Positions 33,527 through 41,091 of a stretch of 64,000 nt of DNA are shown one piece after another (the stretch's first letter is position 1; every line of letters starts with the position of its first letter). The stretch spans positions 442,181 through 506,180 of the forward strand of contig NZ_LT984805.1 of assembly GCF_900250115.1 (NCBI RefSeq). Direction: 5' to 3'. A model generated the notes under the pieces. That model was not told the origin of the DNA. It was given only the letters and a program-made list of their open reading frames with translations, and made no database searches. This stretch comes from Cupriavidus taiwanensis (GTDB lineage: Bacteria > Pseudomonadota > Gammaproteobacteria > Burkholderiales > Burkholderiaceae). A program made the position numbers and the translations under genes.

Positions 33527-34040
33527 TCAGTCCCGATTCGGCATCTCGCCGTCATACTCGAGCAATTGGCCGGTCAGCGCAACAGCTTGATGGAATCGTT
33601 CAGCCGGTGTATCGAAGTTTAGTGCCTTGCGCGGGCGTTCGTGGAGCCGCCTGGCAATGGCATTGAGCTTGGCTTGCGAATAGATCGAGAGATCGGTTCC
33701 TTTCGGAAGGTACTGTCTCAAGAGCTCGTTGGTGTTTTCGTTCGTGCCGCGCTGCCAGGGATTTTGAGGTTCGCAGAAATAGACCCTGATATCGGTCGCG
33801 ACAGTGAAGCTCTTGTGGCCAGCCATCTCTGTGCCGCGATCCCACGTCAGCGATTTTGTAACAATTCCTGCTGTAGTTTGCCAGCGTGCTTGATCAGGGC
33901 GTTGACTACAGCCTCAGAGTCCTTGCTGGCAATCTTCACGAGCATCACGAACTTTGTCTGGCGTTCGACGAGTGTTGCAATCTGGCTGTTGGCGCTGCCG
34001 ACAGCAGATCGCCTTCCCAGTGTCCAGGCATCGCGCGATC
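33527..34040 (-). pseudogene. IS30-family transposase, C-terminal half, frameshifted
   Basis: The minus strand encodes QIATLVERQTKFVMLVKIAS KDSEAVVNALIKHAG, then in a second frame TEMAGHKSFTVATDIRVYFC, PQNPWQRGTNENTNELLRQY and ARRLHERPRKALNFDTPAER, the classic IS30 catalytic C-terminus. The frame breaks near 33840. The N-terminal half is missing; upstream it is fused in frame to a different protein (next entry). Confidence 0.78.
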
Positions 34041-34044
34041 CTCT

Positions 34045-34240
34045 GCCGTATGGAAGGCCTGATTCAGGGTCGCATGTCATGACAACGCCACTTACCGCGA
34101 TATCTTTGGCCATCGGTTGGACGAACACCTCGTCGGATGGCAATAGGGTGCCGTACGAAGAGAACACATCATCTATTGCTTGAATCAGTTGCTCATCGGT
34201 ACGGACATTTAATACAGCGGTCTGCCATGCTGACGGGTGA
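34045..34240 (-). pseudogene. PEP-synthase-like domain fragment
   Basis: Read on the minus strand, LNVRTDEQLIQAIDDVFSSY then DEVFVQPMAKDIAVSGVVMT and CDPESGLPY match the ATP-grasp (PEP/pyruvate-binding) domain of phosphoenolpyruvate synthase-like kinases, some of which lie in capsule loci. Only about 60 residues remain, truncated by the IS30 remnant on one side and unassigned DNA then IS66 on the other. Confidence 0.6.
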
Positions 34241-34526
34241 CCCGATCGATGACCGAAAAGCTGAGCCCGGGTGTGGCAAAAGTACTCAAACGGTTGGCGG
34301 AGGAAAGATGCTGCGCGACAAGGATTATCGGCCCACCTTCGATCGTCTTTTCGTAACCCTTCCCGGCCAGTCGGCTCGGCCAGTTCGAATGGCTGCAATG
34401 GCCGATCTTCTTCAGGTTGCGGTCATCAAAGGCGGCGTAATGGTAAGCGACCGAGAAACGGCGTCCTAGTTTTGTAGGGTGAGTCTTGGCAGGCTTGCGT
34501 CCGCAAACACTTTGCGGACGCAAACC

Positions 34527-34985
34527 ATGATCACTGACGATATTGATGTTGACTGCTTTCCACTGCGAGTAGTGCGTGTCCGGCGCAATGGGAAACGCGA
34601 TTACGAGCCGGTGGCCAAGCGGCGTTTGATTGAGCTGTGTCTTCGGCCTGGCGCATCGGTGGCAGGCATGGCGCTCAAGGCTCAAGTCAATGCCAATCAA
34701 CTGCGCAAATGGATTCGGCTGCATCGGGAATCGAGGGCAGTGGAACACGGTTCGCTGGCGGCGTTCGTGCCGGTTGTTCAGGGAATCCGATCCCCTGAAG
34801 TCGAAGCTGTGGTCACTGCGCCGCGTCGCACGACGGCCGTGGCAGTTGAACCGCAACCTCAGCCGTCGCGATCAGTCGCGCTGCTGAGTGCGAAGTTGCC
34901 AAACGGCGTAGCGATTGAGCTCGCATGCGGTGAGCGTGACGGTGAACTCGTAAAGGCGATGATCGAAGCGTTGGGGGCGAGCTGA
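34527..34985 (+). CDS. tnpA: IS66 accessory protein TnpA (IS-E copy 1)
   Basis: A 152-aa TnpA beginning MITDDIDVDCFPLRVVRVRR with a helix-turn-helix (KRRLIELCLRPGASVAGMAL then NQLRKWIRLHRE). The frame is open upstream to a GTG at 34479. The stop overlaps the tnpB start (TGATG). Near-identical to the copy at 40364-40822. Confidence 0.8.
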   Translation: MITDDIDVDCFPLRVVRVRRNGKRDYEPVAKRRLIELCLRPGASVAGMALKAQVNANQLRKWIRLHRESRAVEHGSLAAFVPVVQGIRSPEVEAVVTAPRRTTAVAVEPQPQPSRSVALLSAKLPNGVAIELACGERDGELVKAMIEALGAS

Positions 34986-35335
34986 TGTTCCGCTTCGACG
35001 AAGGGCTGAAGGTCTACCTGCACCGGGAAGCTGTGGATTTCCGCAAGAGTATCAATGGTCTGTCGGCGCTGGTCGAGCAGTCGCTGGGGCTCGATCCGTT
35101 CGCACAAGCGGTCTACGTGTTTCGCAATCGACGAGCCGATAGGATCAAGCTGCTTGGCTGGGACCGGAACGGATATTGGCTCTTTTTGAAACGACTTGAG
35201 GCAGACCGTTTTGCTTGGCCGCGTGGGGCGGCAGTGGCGACGCTCTCGGTCGAGCAACTTCACTGGCTGCTGGACGGCATCGACATCAGTGCCGTCCAGC
35301 GGCACCCGCCGCGACATTACCAACGGGCCGTGTGA
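34985..35335 (+). CDS. tnpB: IS66 accessory protein TnpB (IS-E copy 1)
   Basis: A 116-aa IS66 Orf2 protein with LKVYLHREAVDFRKSINGLS, QAVYVFRNRRADRIKLLGWD and LEADRFAWPRG. Intact. The other copy of this gene (37097-40364) is interrupted by IS256. Confidence 0.87.
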   Translation: MFRFDEGLKVYLHREAVDFRKSINGLSALVEQSLGLDPFAQAVYVFRNRRADRIKLLGWDRNGYWLFLKRLEADRFAWPRGAAVATLSVEQLHWLLDGIDISAVQRHPPRHYQRAV

Positions 35336-35342
35336 ACGCTGC

Positions 35343-35741
35343 ATGACATCGACGGTCAAATCCGCCATGTCGTCAACGCCTGTCACGATTACCGCCGCGG
35401 AACTCCAGCTCTTGCGCAATGCCGCCAAGGAGCGCGATGCGCTCAAAGGCAAACTGCGCGTGGTGACGGTCGAGCGTGACCTGCTGCTCGAGAGGCTCAA
35501 GGCCTTCCAGCGCAAGCTGTTCGGCGCCACGAGCGAGGTTCGGGGATCGCAGCAGAAGGACCTGTTCCTCAATGAAGCCGAGACGCTGGCGCCAACGGCG
35601 GCGACACTTCCGGCACAGGAAGAAGAAGGTACGCCAGAGATTGAGGTGGCCGGTCACAAGCGCAAGAAGCGCGGCCGCAAGCCGTTGGACCCGGCGCTTC
35701 CCCGCGTGCCAATGCGCCACGAACTGCCGGAGTCAGAGCGG
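35343..35741 (+). pseudogene. tnpC: IS66 transposase TnpC, N-terminal fragment (IS-E copy 1)
   Basis: Starts MTSTVKSAMSSTPVTITAAE and continues through a coiled-coil (LLRNAAKERDALKGKLRVVT) and KAFQRKLFGATSEVRGSQQK to RHELPESERDYCNC, where IS-A sequence takes over. The catalytic domain is missing. Confidence 0.8.
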
Positions 35742-36928
35742 GATTACTGCAACTGCGGACGGATTTGTCCCAGCGAGCGCATGCGCACGATGTGGTAGGC
35801 GGCCATGCTCAGCACAAACATCTGATCGACTTTCTTCAGACCGCGCACCATCACCTGACGCATGCGCCCCACGGTCTTGACCCACCCGAAGCCCTGTTCG
35901 ATCAGCTTGCGCTTTTGTTGCGAGACGGCATAACCGGCGCTGGAAGCAATGGCATCAGGAACGGCCGAGCGACGACCCGATGTGTTCTGCGCCACGTGGG
36001 GCGTCACCTTCATTTCCAGGCAGGCCTCAATGAACTCGTGCGCGTCATAGCCCTTGTCCGCGCCCACGGTGACTTCCACATTCAGGTCTTCAATCACCTG
36101 CCTGGCATCGTTAAGCATGACCTTTGCGGCCTCCCGCTCGGCGTGTCCGTCCGCCTTGGTCACCATGGCGCTAACCACCAGGCCATGGCGGTTGTCGCTC
36201 AGGGTATGACCCATGTAGCGCAGCTCACTGGATGTCTTGCCCTTGCGGTAGAGCTTGGCATCGGGATCGGTCTTGGATTCGTGTGTCTCGTTGCTGCGCT
36301 TGCGACCTTTGAAGTTGCCGCCGGCGTCATCGTCTTGGTCGTCGCCATCCTTGCGCACGAAGCTCTTGTGGCCTGCCCACGCCTGTATCAGCGTGCCGTC
36401 CACGCTGAAGTGCTCACCCGACAGCCAGTTCTTCTTCTGCGCGATGGCCAGCACCTCGTTGAAAAACTGGATCACCGCATCATGCTTGATCAGTCGCTCG
36501 CGGTTCTTGGTGAAGACCGTGGGCACCCAAACTGAGTCGTCCATCGACAGCCCGATGAACCAGCGAAACAGCAGGTTGTATTGCGTCTGCTCCATGAGCT
36601 GGCGCTCAGAGCGAATGCTGTAGAGCACCTGCAGCAGCATGGCCCGCAGCAACTTCTCCGGCGCGATACTGGGGCGGCCACCCTTGATATCGGCCTCGTA
36701 CATCTGCGCGAACAGCCGGTCCATCTTCACCAGCGCCTGGTTGGCCATAGTCCGGATCGAGCGCAGCGGATGGGACTGCGGCACGAAATCCTCCAGCCTC
36801 CGCATAGTGAACAAGCTTTCCGTGAAGGTATCTGCGCCGCGCATGAATGTGGGATTGGATGGGATCCTCAAAGCAACGCTTCAGCCAGTCGTCGCGCTGA
36901 CGTCCGCTGGAGGTATTTCAGCGGCCTG
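35742..36928 (-). mobile_element. IS-A copy 4, transposase-end side truncated
   Basis: Minus-oriented IS-A. Its left end is intact (complement of CAGGCCGCTGAAATACCTC, ending 36928, then TTAA). At the other side the sequence begins at GATTACTGCAACTGCGGACG (35742), within two bases of the transposase stop, so the 3' untranslated part and the right inverted repeat are deleted. Confidence 0.82.
35744..36871 (-). CDS. IS-A transposase, copy 4 (intact gene)
   Basis: A complete 375-aa IS-A transposase, differing from copy 1 at a few positions (for example AAYHIVRM for AAYHLVRM near the C-terminus). The DDE motifs are as in copy 1. The stop codon survives by only a few bases at the deletion junction with IS66 tnpC. 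Confidence 0.84.
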   Translation of the reverse strand: MRIPSNPTFMRGADTFTESLFTMRRLEDFVPQSHPLRSIRTMANQALVKMDRLFAQMYEADIKGGRPSIAPEKLLRAMLLQVLYSIRSERQLMEQTQYNLLFRWFIGLSMDDSVWVPTVFTKNRERLIKHDAVIQFFNEVLAIAQKKNWLSGEHFSVDGTLIQAWAGHKSFVRKDGDDQDDDAGGNFKGRKRSNETHESKTDPDAKLYRKGKTSSELRYMGHTLSDNRHGLVVSAMVTKADGHAEREAAKVMLNDARQVIEDLNVEVTVGADKGYDAHEFIEACLEMKVTPHVAQNTSGRRSAVPDAIASSAGYAVSQQKRKLIEQGFGWVKTVGRMRQVMVRGLKKVDQMFVLSMAAYHIVRMRSLGQIRPQLQ

Positions 36929-37086
36929 TTAAGCCTCTCGAGCAGCAGGTCACGCTCGACCGTCACCACGCGCAACTCGCCTTTGAGCGCATCGCGCTCC
37001 TTGGCGGCATTGCGCAAGAGCTGGAGTTCCGCAGCGGTAATCGTGACAGGCGTTGACGACATGACGGATTTGACCGTCGCTGTCAT
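36929..37086 (-). pseudogene. tnpC: IS66 TnpC, N-terminal fragment (IS-E copy 2)
   Basis: Encodes MTATVKSVMSSTPVTITAAE to VERDLLLERL, then ends at the IS-A left end. It corresponds to the first 50 or so residues of the fragment at 35343. Confidence 0.8.
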
Positions 37087-38292
37087 GCAGCGTTCACACG
37101 GCCCGTTGGTAATGTCGCGGTGGATGCCGCTGGATGGCACTGATGTCAATGCCGTCCAGCAGCCAGTGAAGTTGCTCGACCGAGAGAGGACCTGTCAGAA
37201 ATTTTGTGTTTAGGGCATAACATGTCGCCAAGGAGCATGTATGCCACGCAAAACCAAGACCAGCCAGGCCGCCGACCGTGAGCTGCCGAGCATTCCCGAG
37301 GACCTGATCGCTCATTTCGTAAAAGGCCCGATGACCGCCGAGGCGGTGCAGGACGCCTCGATGGCGTTCAAGAAGGCCCTGATCGAGCGCGCCCTGGGGG
37401 CCGAGCTCGGCCATCATCTGGGCTACCCGGCTGGCGCCGAGCGCCCGGCCGGCACGGCCAACCAGCGCAATGGCAAGAGCGCCAAGACGGTTCTGACCGA
37501 CGACGGGCCGCTGCGGTTAGACATCCCTCGCGATCGCGACGGCAGCTTTGATCCGATCCTGATTCCCAAGCACGAGCGGCGCTTCACCGGGTTCGACGAC
37601 AAGATCATCGCCATGTATGCGCGCGGCATGACCTTGCGCGAGATCCAGTCGTTTCTGGCCGAACAGTACAGCACCGAGGTCTCGCCCGAGTTCATCAGTT
37701 CGGTGACCGATGCGGTCATGGACGAGGTGACCGCCTGGCAGGCCCGTCCGCTGGAGGTGATGTACCCGGTGGTGTTCTTCGACGCGCTGCGGGTCAAGAT
37801 GCGCGAGGACGGCGTGGTGCGCAACAAGGCCGTCTACCTGGCCTTGGGCGTGCTGCCCGACGGCACGCGCGACATCCTGGGCCTGTGGATCGAGACTACC
37901 GAAGGCGCCAAGTTCTGGATGAAGGTGTTCAACGACCTGAAGACCCGGGGTACCCAAGACATCCTGATCGCGGTGACCGATGGCCTTAAGGGCATGGAAC
38001 AGGCCCTGGCCGCGGTGTTCCCGAACACCACCCTGCAGACCTGCATCGTGCATCTGATCCGCAACAGCCTGGAGTACGCCAACTGGAAGGAGCGCCGCGC
38101 CGTGGCGGCGGCGCTCAAGCCCGTGTACACGGCCCCCACCGTCGAGGCCGCGCTGGCCGAGTTGGCGGCCTTCGAGAACGGGGAATGGGGTCGGCGGTAT
38201 GCACCGATCGGCGCATCCTGGCGTCGCGCCTGGGATCAGGTGATCCCGTTCTTTACGTTCCCGCCGGCGATCCGCAAGATCATTTACACGAC

Positions 38293-39818
38293 GGATGAAG
38301 TTGACAAGCGCGTGGTGTGCTTTCGCTCGTTTATGGCGTCCGTATTGGTGGCCACGGAGCGCGTACCGCACTTGCCTGCGGTCGCGCTTGCTTCCAGCGC
38401 GAGAACAGCCGTTGGTAAGCGTGCTCAGCTTGTTCGCCTGCCGCACGCTCCAGATCCCGGACGGACTTCAGATTGTAGGCGGCGGCAGACCCCTTGCGGC
38501 TACCGCGACGCGCAGGCATGCCTGCCTGCAGTTCCAGCTCACGGGTCTTGCGCGCAGTCAGCGCCGGGCGATCCCAGGCGAAGGCTTCGTTACGCGTGAG
38601 GACGTGCCACACGATGATCGCCACCTTGCGTGCCGTGGCAACAGCCGCGATCTGCTGACCGCGACGATCCCGGATACGAAGGAAGAAGGCTCGGACGGGG
38701 CCGGCCGTTTGGGCTGCGGCCCAGGCAGCGTCGACCAGCATGGCACGCGCATAGGAACGTCCGCGCTTGCTGATGTGTCCGTGCTTTGCTGGCTGCAAGC
38801 CGGATTGGTAGACCGAAGGATTGAGGCCAAAGTAGCTGACCAGTTTCTGCGGCGAACGAAAGCGAGCGATATCGCCAATGGCCGAGATCAACCCGATCGC
38901 AACGGTGGTGTTGATGCCGGTGATGGTCAGCAGCTTGCGCAGCCTGTCGTCCTGAATAGCGGATTGGGCCAGGACGCGCTCAACCTGCTGCAGATTCTCT
39001 GCCAGCCTGTCGAGCTCATGCAACCGCTGGTCAATCCCGATGCGCTCGTCCATGGGTAGCGGCTGAAGGCTCAGCCAGGCCCGCCCTTTCTTGCCAAACA
39101 GGTCTGTCGCAGGACACCGTGCGATGAGATGTGCGGCAAGGACAGCGTGAATCTCATTCTTGAGCCGCGTCCGCTGCCGCACGATCTGGGCGCGGCGCGA
39201 CACCTGCCGTCGCATCGCTTGCGTGGCCTCGTCTGGAATCCACACCTCGGGCAGGAAGCCACTCGCATAGAGTTGCGCAAGGATCGCGGCATCGATCTTA
39301 TCCGTCTTGACGCGCGCTTCTGCGATCAGGCGGACTTGCAACGGGTTGGCGACAATCACTTTGCCGACATGACCTGTCAGCACGTTCGCGATGGCGATCG
39401 TGTTGCCGGTCGCCTCGAGTACCACGTGGTCGTCGGGCTTTAGCTTGGCAGCAAAGTGTTCCAGCTCGTCGCGTCGCAGTCCGACGCGCCCGCCGGCGCG
39501 TAGCCGGCCATTCTCCAAATAGGCGATCTCGGCCACCGATCGCGATACATCCAGTCCTATCACTCGCATTGGCGTCTCCCATGGGAAACATCGCAAATGG
39601 GAGCCGGTGGGACAGCACGACAACTACGGATTCGCGCTCGCAGCGCAACCGGGCGGGTCGCAGGGGCGGCCAACTACTAACACGAGCTCGCAGCTCAACG
39701 TATATGAACGGCCTGCCCACCCGAAGTGCTCCCCGGTGCCCCTGTCCCGGATGGTCGAACCATACACCAAGTTACACGGTGAGGAGAGGAAGGGCACCGG
39801 TTCCTATCATGCCGGTTA
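38293..39818 (-). mobile_element. IS110-family element inside IS256
   Basis: Inserted in the IS256 transposase sequence TTTACACGAC|CAACGCGATC, with no target duplication I can see, as is usual for IS110. One transposase gene on the minus strand. About 250 bases between the gene start and the element end (39570-39818) hold no further gene. Confidence 0.8.
38331..39569 (-). CDS. IS110-family transposase
   Basis: A 412-aa DEDD transposase starting MRVIGLDVSRSVAEIAYLEN (first D) with VLEATGNTIAIANVL (E), VKTDKIDAAILAQLYASGFL (DxxD) and the C-terminal IS116/IS110 domain LLTITGINTTVAIGLISAIG, LVSYFGLNPSVYQSG and HISKRGRSYARAMLVDAAW. A longer frame begins at 39623, but this ATG gives the typical MxxIGLDVS N-terminus. 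Intact. Confidence 0.87.
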   Translation of the reverse strand: MRVIGLDVSRSVAEIAYLENGRLRAGGRVGLRRDELEHFAAKLKPDDHVVLEATGNTIAIANVLTGHVGKVIVANPLQVRLIAEARVKTDKIDAAILAQLYASGFLPEVWIPDEATQAMRRQVSRRAQIVRQRTRLKNEIHAVLAAHLIARCPATDLFGKKGRAWLSLQPLPMDERIGIDQRLHELDRLAENLQQVERVLAQSAIQDDRLRKLLTITGINTTVAIGLISAIGDIARFRSPQKLVSYFGLNPSVYQSGLQPAKHGHISKRGRSYARAMLVDAAWAAAQTAGPVRAFFLRIRDRRGQQIAAVATARKVAIIVWHVLTRNEAFAWDRPALTARKTRELELQAGMPARRGSRKGSAAAYNLKSVRDLERAAGEQAEHAYQRLFSRWKQARPQASAVRAPWPPIRTP

Positions 39819-40363
39819 CCAACGCGATCGAGAGCATCAACGCGCAGCTGCGCAAGATCATCAAGACGCGCGGTCACTTCCCCAGCGACGAGGCGGCGAC
39901 CAAGCTGCTGTGGCTGGCGCTGCGAAACATCACGGTGAAGTGGGGCAGTTCAACCCATGACTGGAAGGCTGCCATGAACCAGTTTGCGATCCTCTACGAG
40001 GAACGCTTCACCCACCCTTATCGTTAAGATATTGCTGGCTCACCGTTCCATCGACGGTGAGCCTTTACCTGCCCTGCACACAAAAAAACTGACAGGCCCC
40101 CGAGAGAGTCGCCACTGCCGCCCCACGCGGCCAGGCAAAACGGTCTGCCTCAAGTCGTTTCAAAAAAAGCCAATATCCGTTCCGGCCCCAGCCAAGCAGC
40201 TTGATCCGATCGGCTCGCCGATTGCGAAACACGTAGACCGCTTGTGCGAACGAATCGAGCCCCAGCGACTGCTCGACCAGCGCCGACAGACCATTGATAC
40301 TCTTGCGGAAATCCACGGCTTCCCGGTGCAGGTAGACCTTCAGCCCTTCGTCGAAGCGGAACA

Positions 40364-40822
40364 TCAGCTCGCCCCCAACGCTTCGATCATCGCCTTTACG
40401 AGTTCACCGTCACGCCCACCGCATGCGAGCTCAATCGCCACGCCGTTTGGCAACTTCGCACTCAGCAGCGCGACTGATCGCGACGGCTGAGGTTGCGGTT
40501 CAACTGCCACGGCCGTCGTGCGACTCGGCGCAGTGACCACAGCTTCGACTTCAGGGGATCGGATTCCCTGAACAACCGGCACGAACGCCGCCAGCGAACC
40601 GCGTTCCACTGCCTTCGATTCCCGATGCAGCCGAATCCATTTGCGCAGTTGATTGGCATTGACTTGAGCCTTGAGCGCCATGCCTGCCACCGATGCGCCA
40701 GGCCGAAGACACAGCTCAATCAAACGCCGTTTGGCCACCGGCTCGTAATCGCGTTTGCCATTGCGCCGGACACGCACTACTCGCAGTGGAAAGCAGTCAA
40801 CATCAATATCGTCAGTGTTCAT
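40364..40822 (-). CDS. tnpA: IS66 accessory protein TnpA (IS-E copy 2)
   Basis: Near-identical to the TnpA at 34527-34985 (MNTDDIDVDCFPLRVVRVRR; substitutions such as RESKAVERG for RESRAVEHG). Intact, but its element lacks functional tnpB and tnpC. Confidence 0.8.
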   Translation of the reverse strand: MNTDDIDVDCFPLRVVRVRRNGKRDYEPVAKRRLIELCLRPGASVAGMALKAQVNANQLRKWIRLHRESKAVERGSLAAFVPVVQGIRSPEVEAVVTAPSRTTAVAVEPQPQPSRSVALLSAKLPNGVAIELACGGRDGELVKAMIEALGAS

Positions 40823-40912
40823 GGTTTGCGTTCGCAAAGTGTTTGCGGACGCAAGCCTGCCAAGACTCACCCTATAAAACTAGGACGCCGTTTCTCGGTC
40901 GCTTACATTCCA

Positions 40913-40928
40913 TGGCACGGACGTTGCA
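40913..40928 (+). promoter_or_regulatory. Sigma-54 (-24/-12) promoter of the lipoprotein hydrolase gene
   Basis: TGGCACGGACGTTGCA matches the sigma-54 consensus TGGCACGNNNNTTGCW at every defined position. It lies six bases outside the IS66 end (40906) and 163 bases before the ATG at 41092. Any enhancer site for the cognate activator would have lain upstream and may have been displaced by the 4-kb IS66/IS256/IS110 insertion. Confidence 0.75.
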
Positions 40929-41091
40929 CATAGTCGATCCTGCGATGTACCTGCTCCCTTGCGAGCGTGAAGCATCCGCCAACGCCTAGGCGGTGTTGTC
41001 CGGAAACATACAGCGAATGTCGCGACGAGTAACCATAACTGCGGGCACCTCCGCTTCTGCCGCAATGCCTTGTGCGGCGAGGGAAAAATAA

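Larger units (their letters stand above)
34443..35741 (+). mobile_element. IS66 element 2 (IS-E), right part missing
   Basis: Begins with the end GTAAGCGACCGAGAAACGGC at 34443 and contains tnpA, tnpB and the first third of tnpC before it switches to IS-A copy 4 at about 35742. A second, inverted copy of the same element occupies 36929-40906, so the two IS66 parts face each other across IS-A. Confidence 0.82.
37241..40027 (+). pseudogene. IS256-family transposase interrupted by IS110
   Basis: The first part (37241-38292) begins MPRKTKTSQAADRELPSIPE and includes VVFFDALRVKMREDGVVRNK (first D), GVLPDGTRDILGLW, and the VTDGLKGMEQALAAVFPNTT block (second D) with QTCIVHLIRNSLEYANW. It ends in IYTT. 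After the IS110 insertion, NAIESINAQLRKIIKTRGHF and DEAATKLLWLALRNI (39819-40027) complete the protein with the catalytic E. Removing the insert would restore a normal IS256 transposase of about 420 aa. Confidence 0.87.
37188..40099 (+). mobile_element. IS256-family element containing an IS110
   Basis: Ends are GGACCTGTCAGAAATTTTGT (37188) and a complementary AAAAAACTGACAGGCCC (to 40099), with an 8-bp CCGAGAGA duplication in tnpB of IS66 element 3. The transposase is split by an IS110 element at about 38293-39818. Confidence 0.88.
37097..40364 (-). pseudogene. tnpB: IS66 TnpB (IS-E copy 2) split by IS256
   Basis: The N-terminal part (40364-40108, MFRFDEGLKVYLHREAVDFR to PRGAAVATLS) and the C-terminal part (37187-37097, VEQLHWLLDGIDISAIQRHP) of the same gene are separated by the IS256 element. 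CCGAGAGA is present on both sides (37180-37187 and 40100-40107), a perfect 8-bp target duplication. Confidence 0.87.
36929..40906 (-). mobile_element. IS66 element 3 (IS-E copy 2), interrupted by IS256 and IS110
   Basis: The terminal repeat is at the right (complement of GTAAGCGACCGAGAAACGGC ending 40906). The order from right to left is tnpA (40822-40364), tnpB (40364-40108, then IS256, then 37180-37097) and the start of tnpC (37086-36929), which is cut by IS-A. It is the inverted counterpart of the copy at 34443-35741. Confidence 0.85.
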
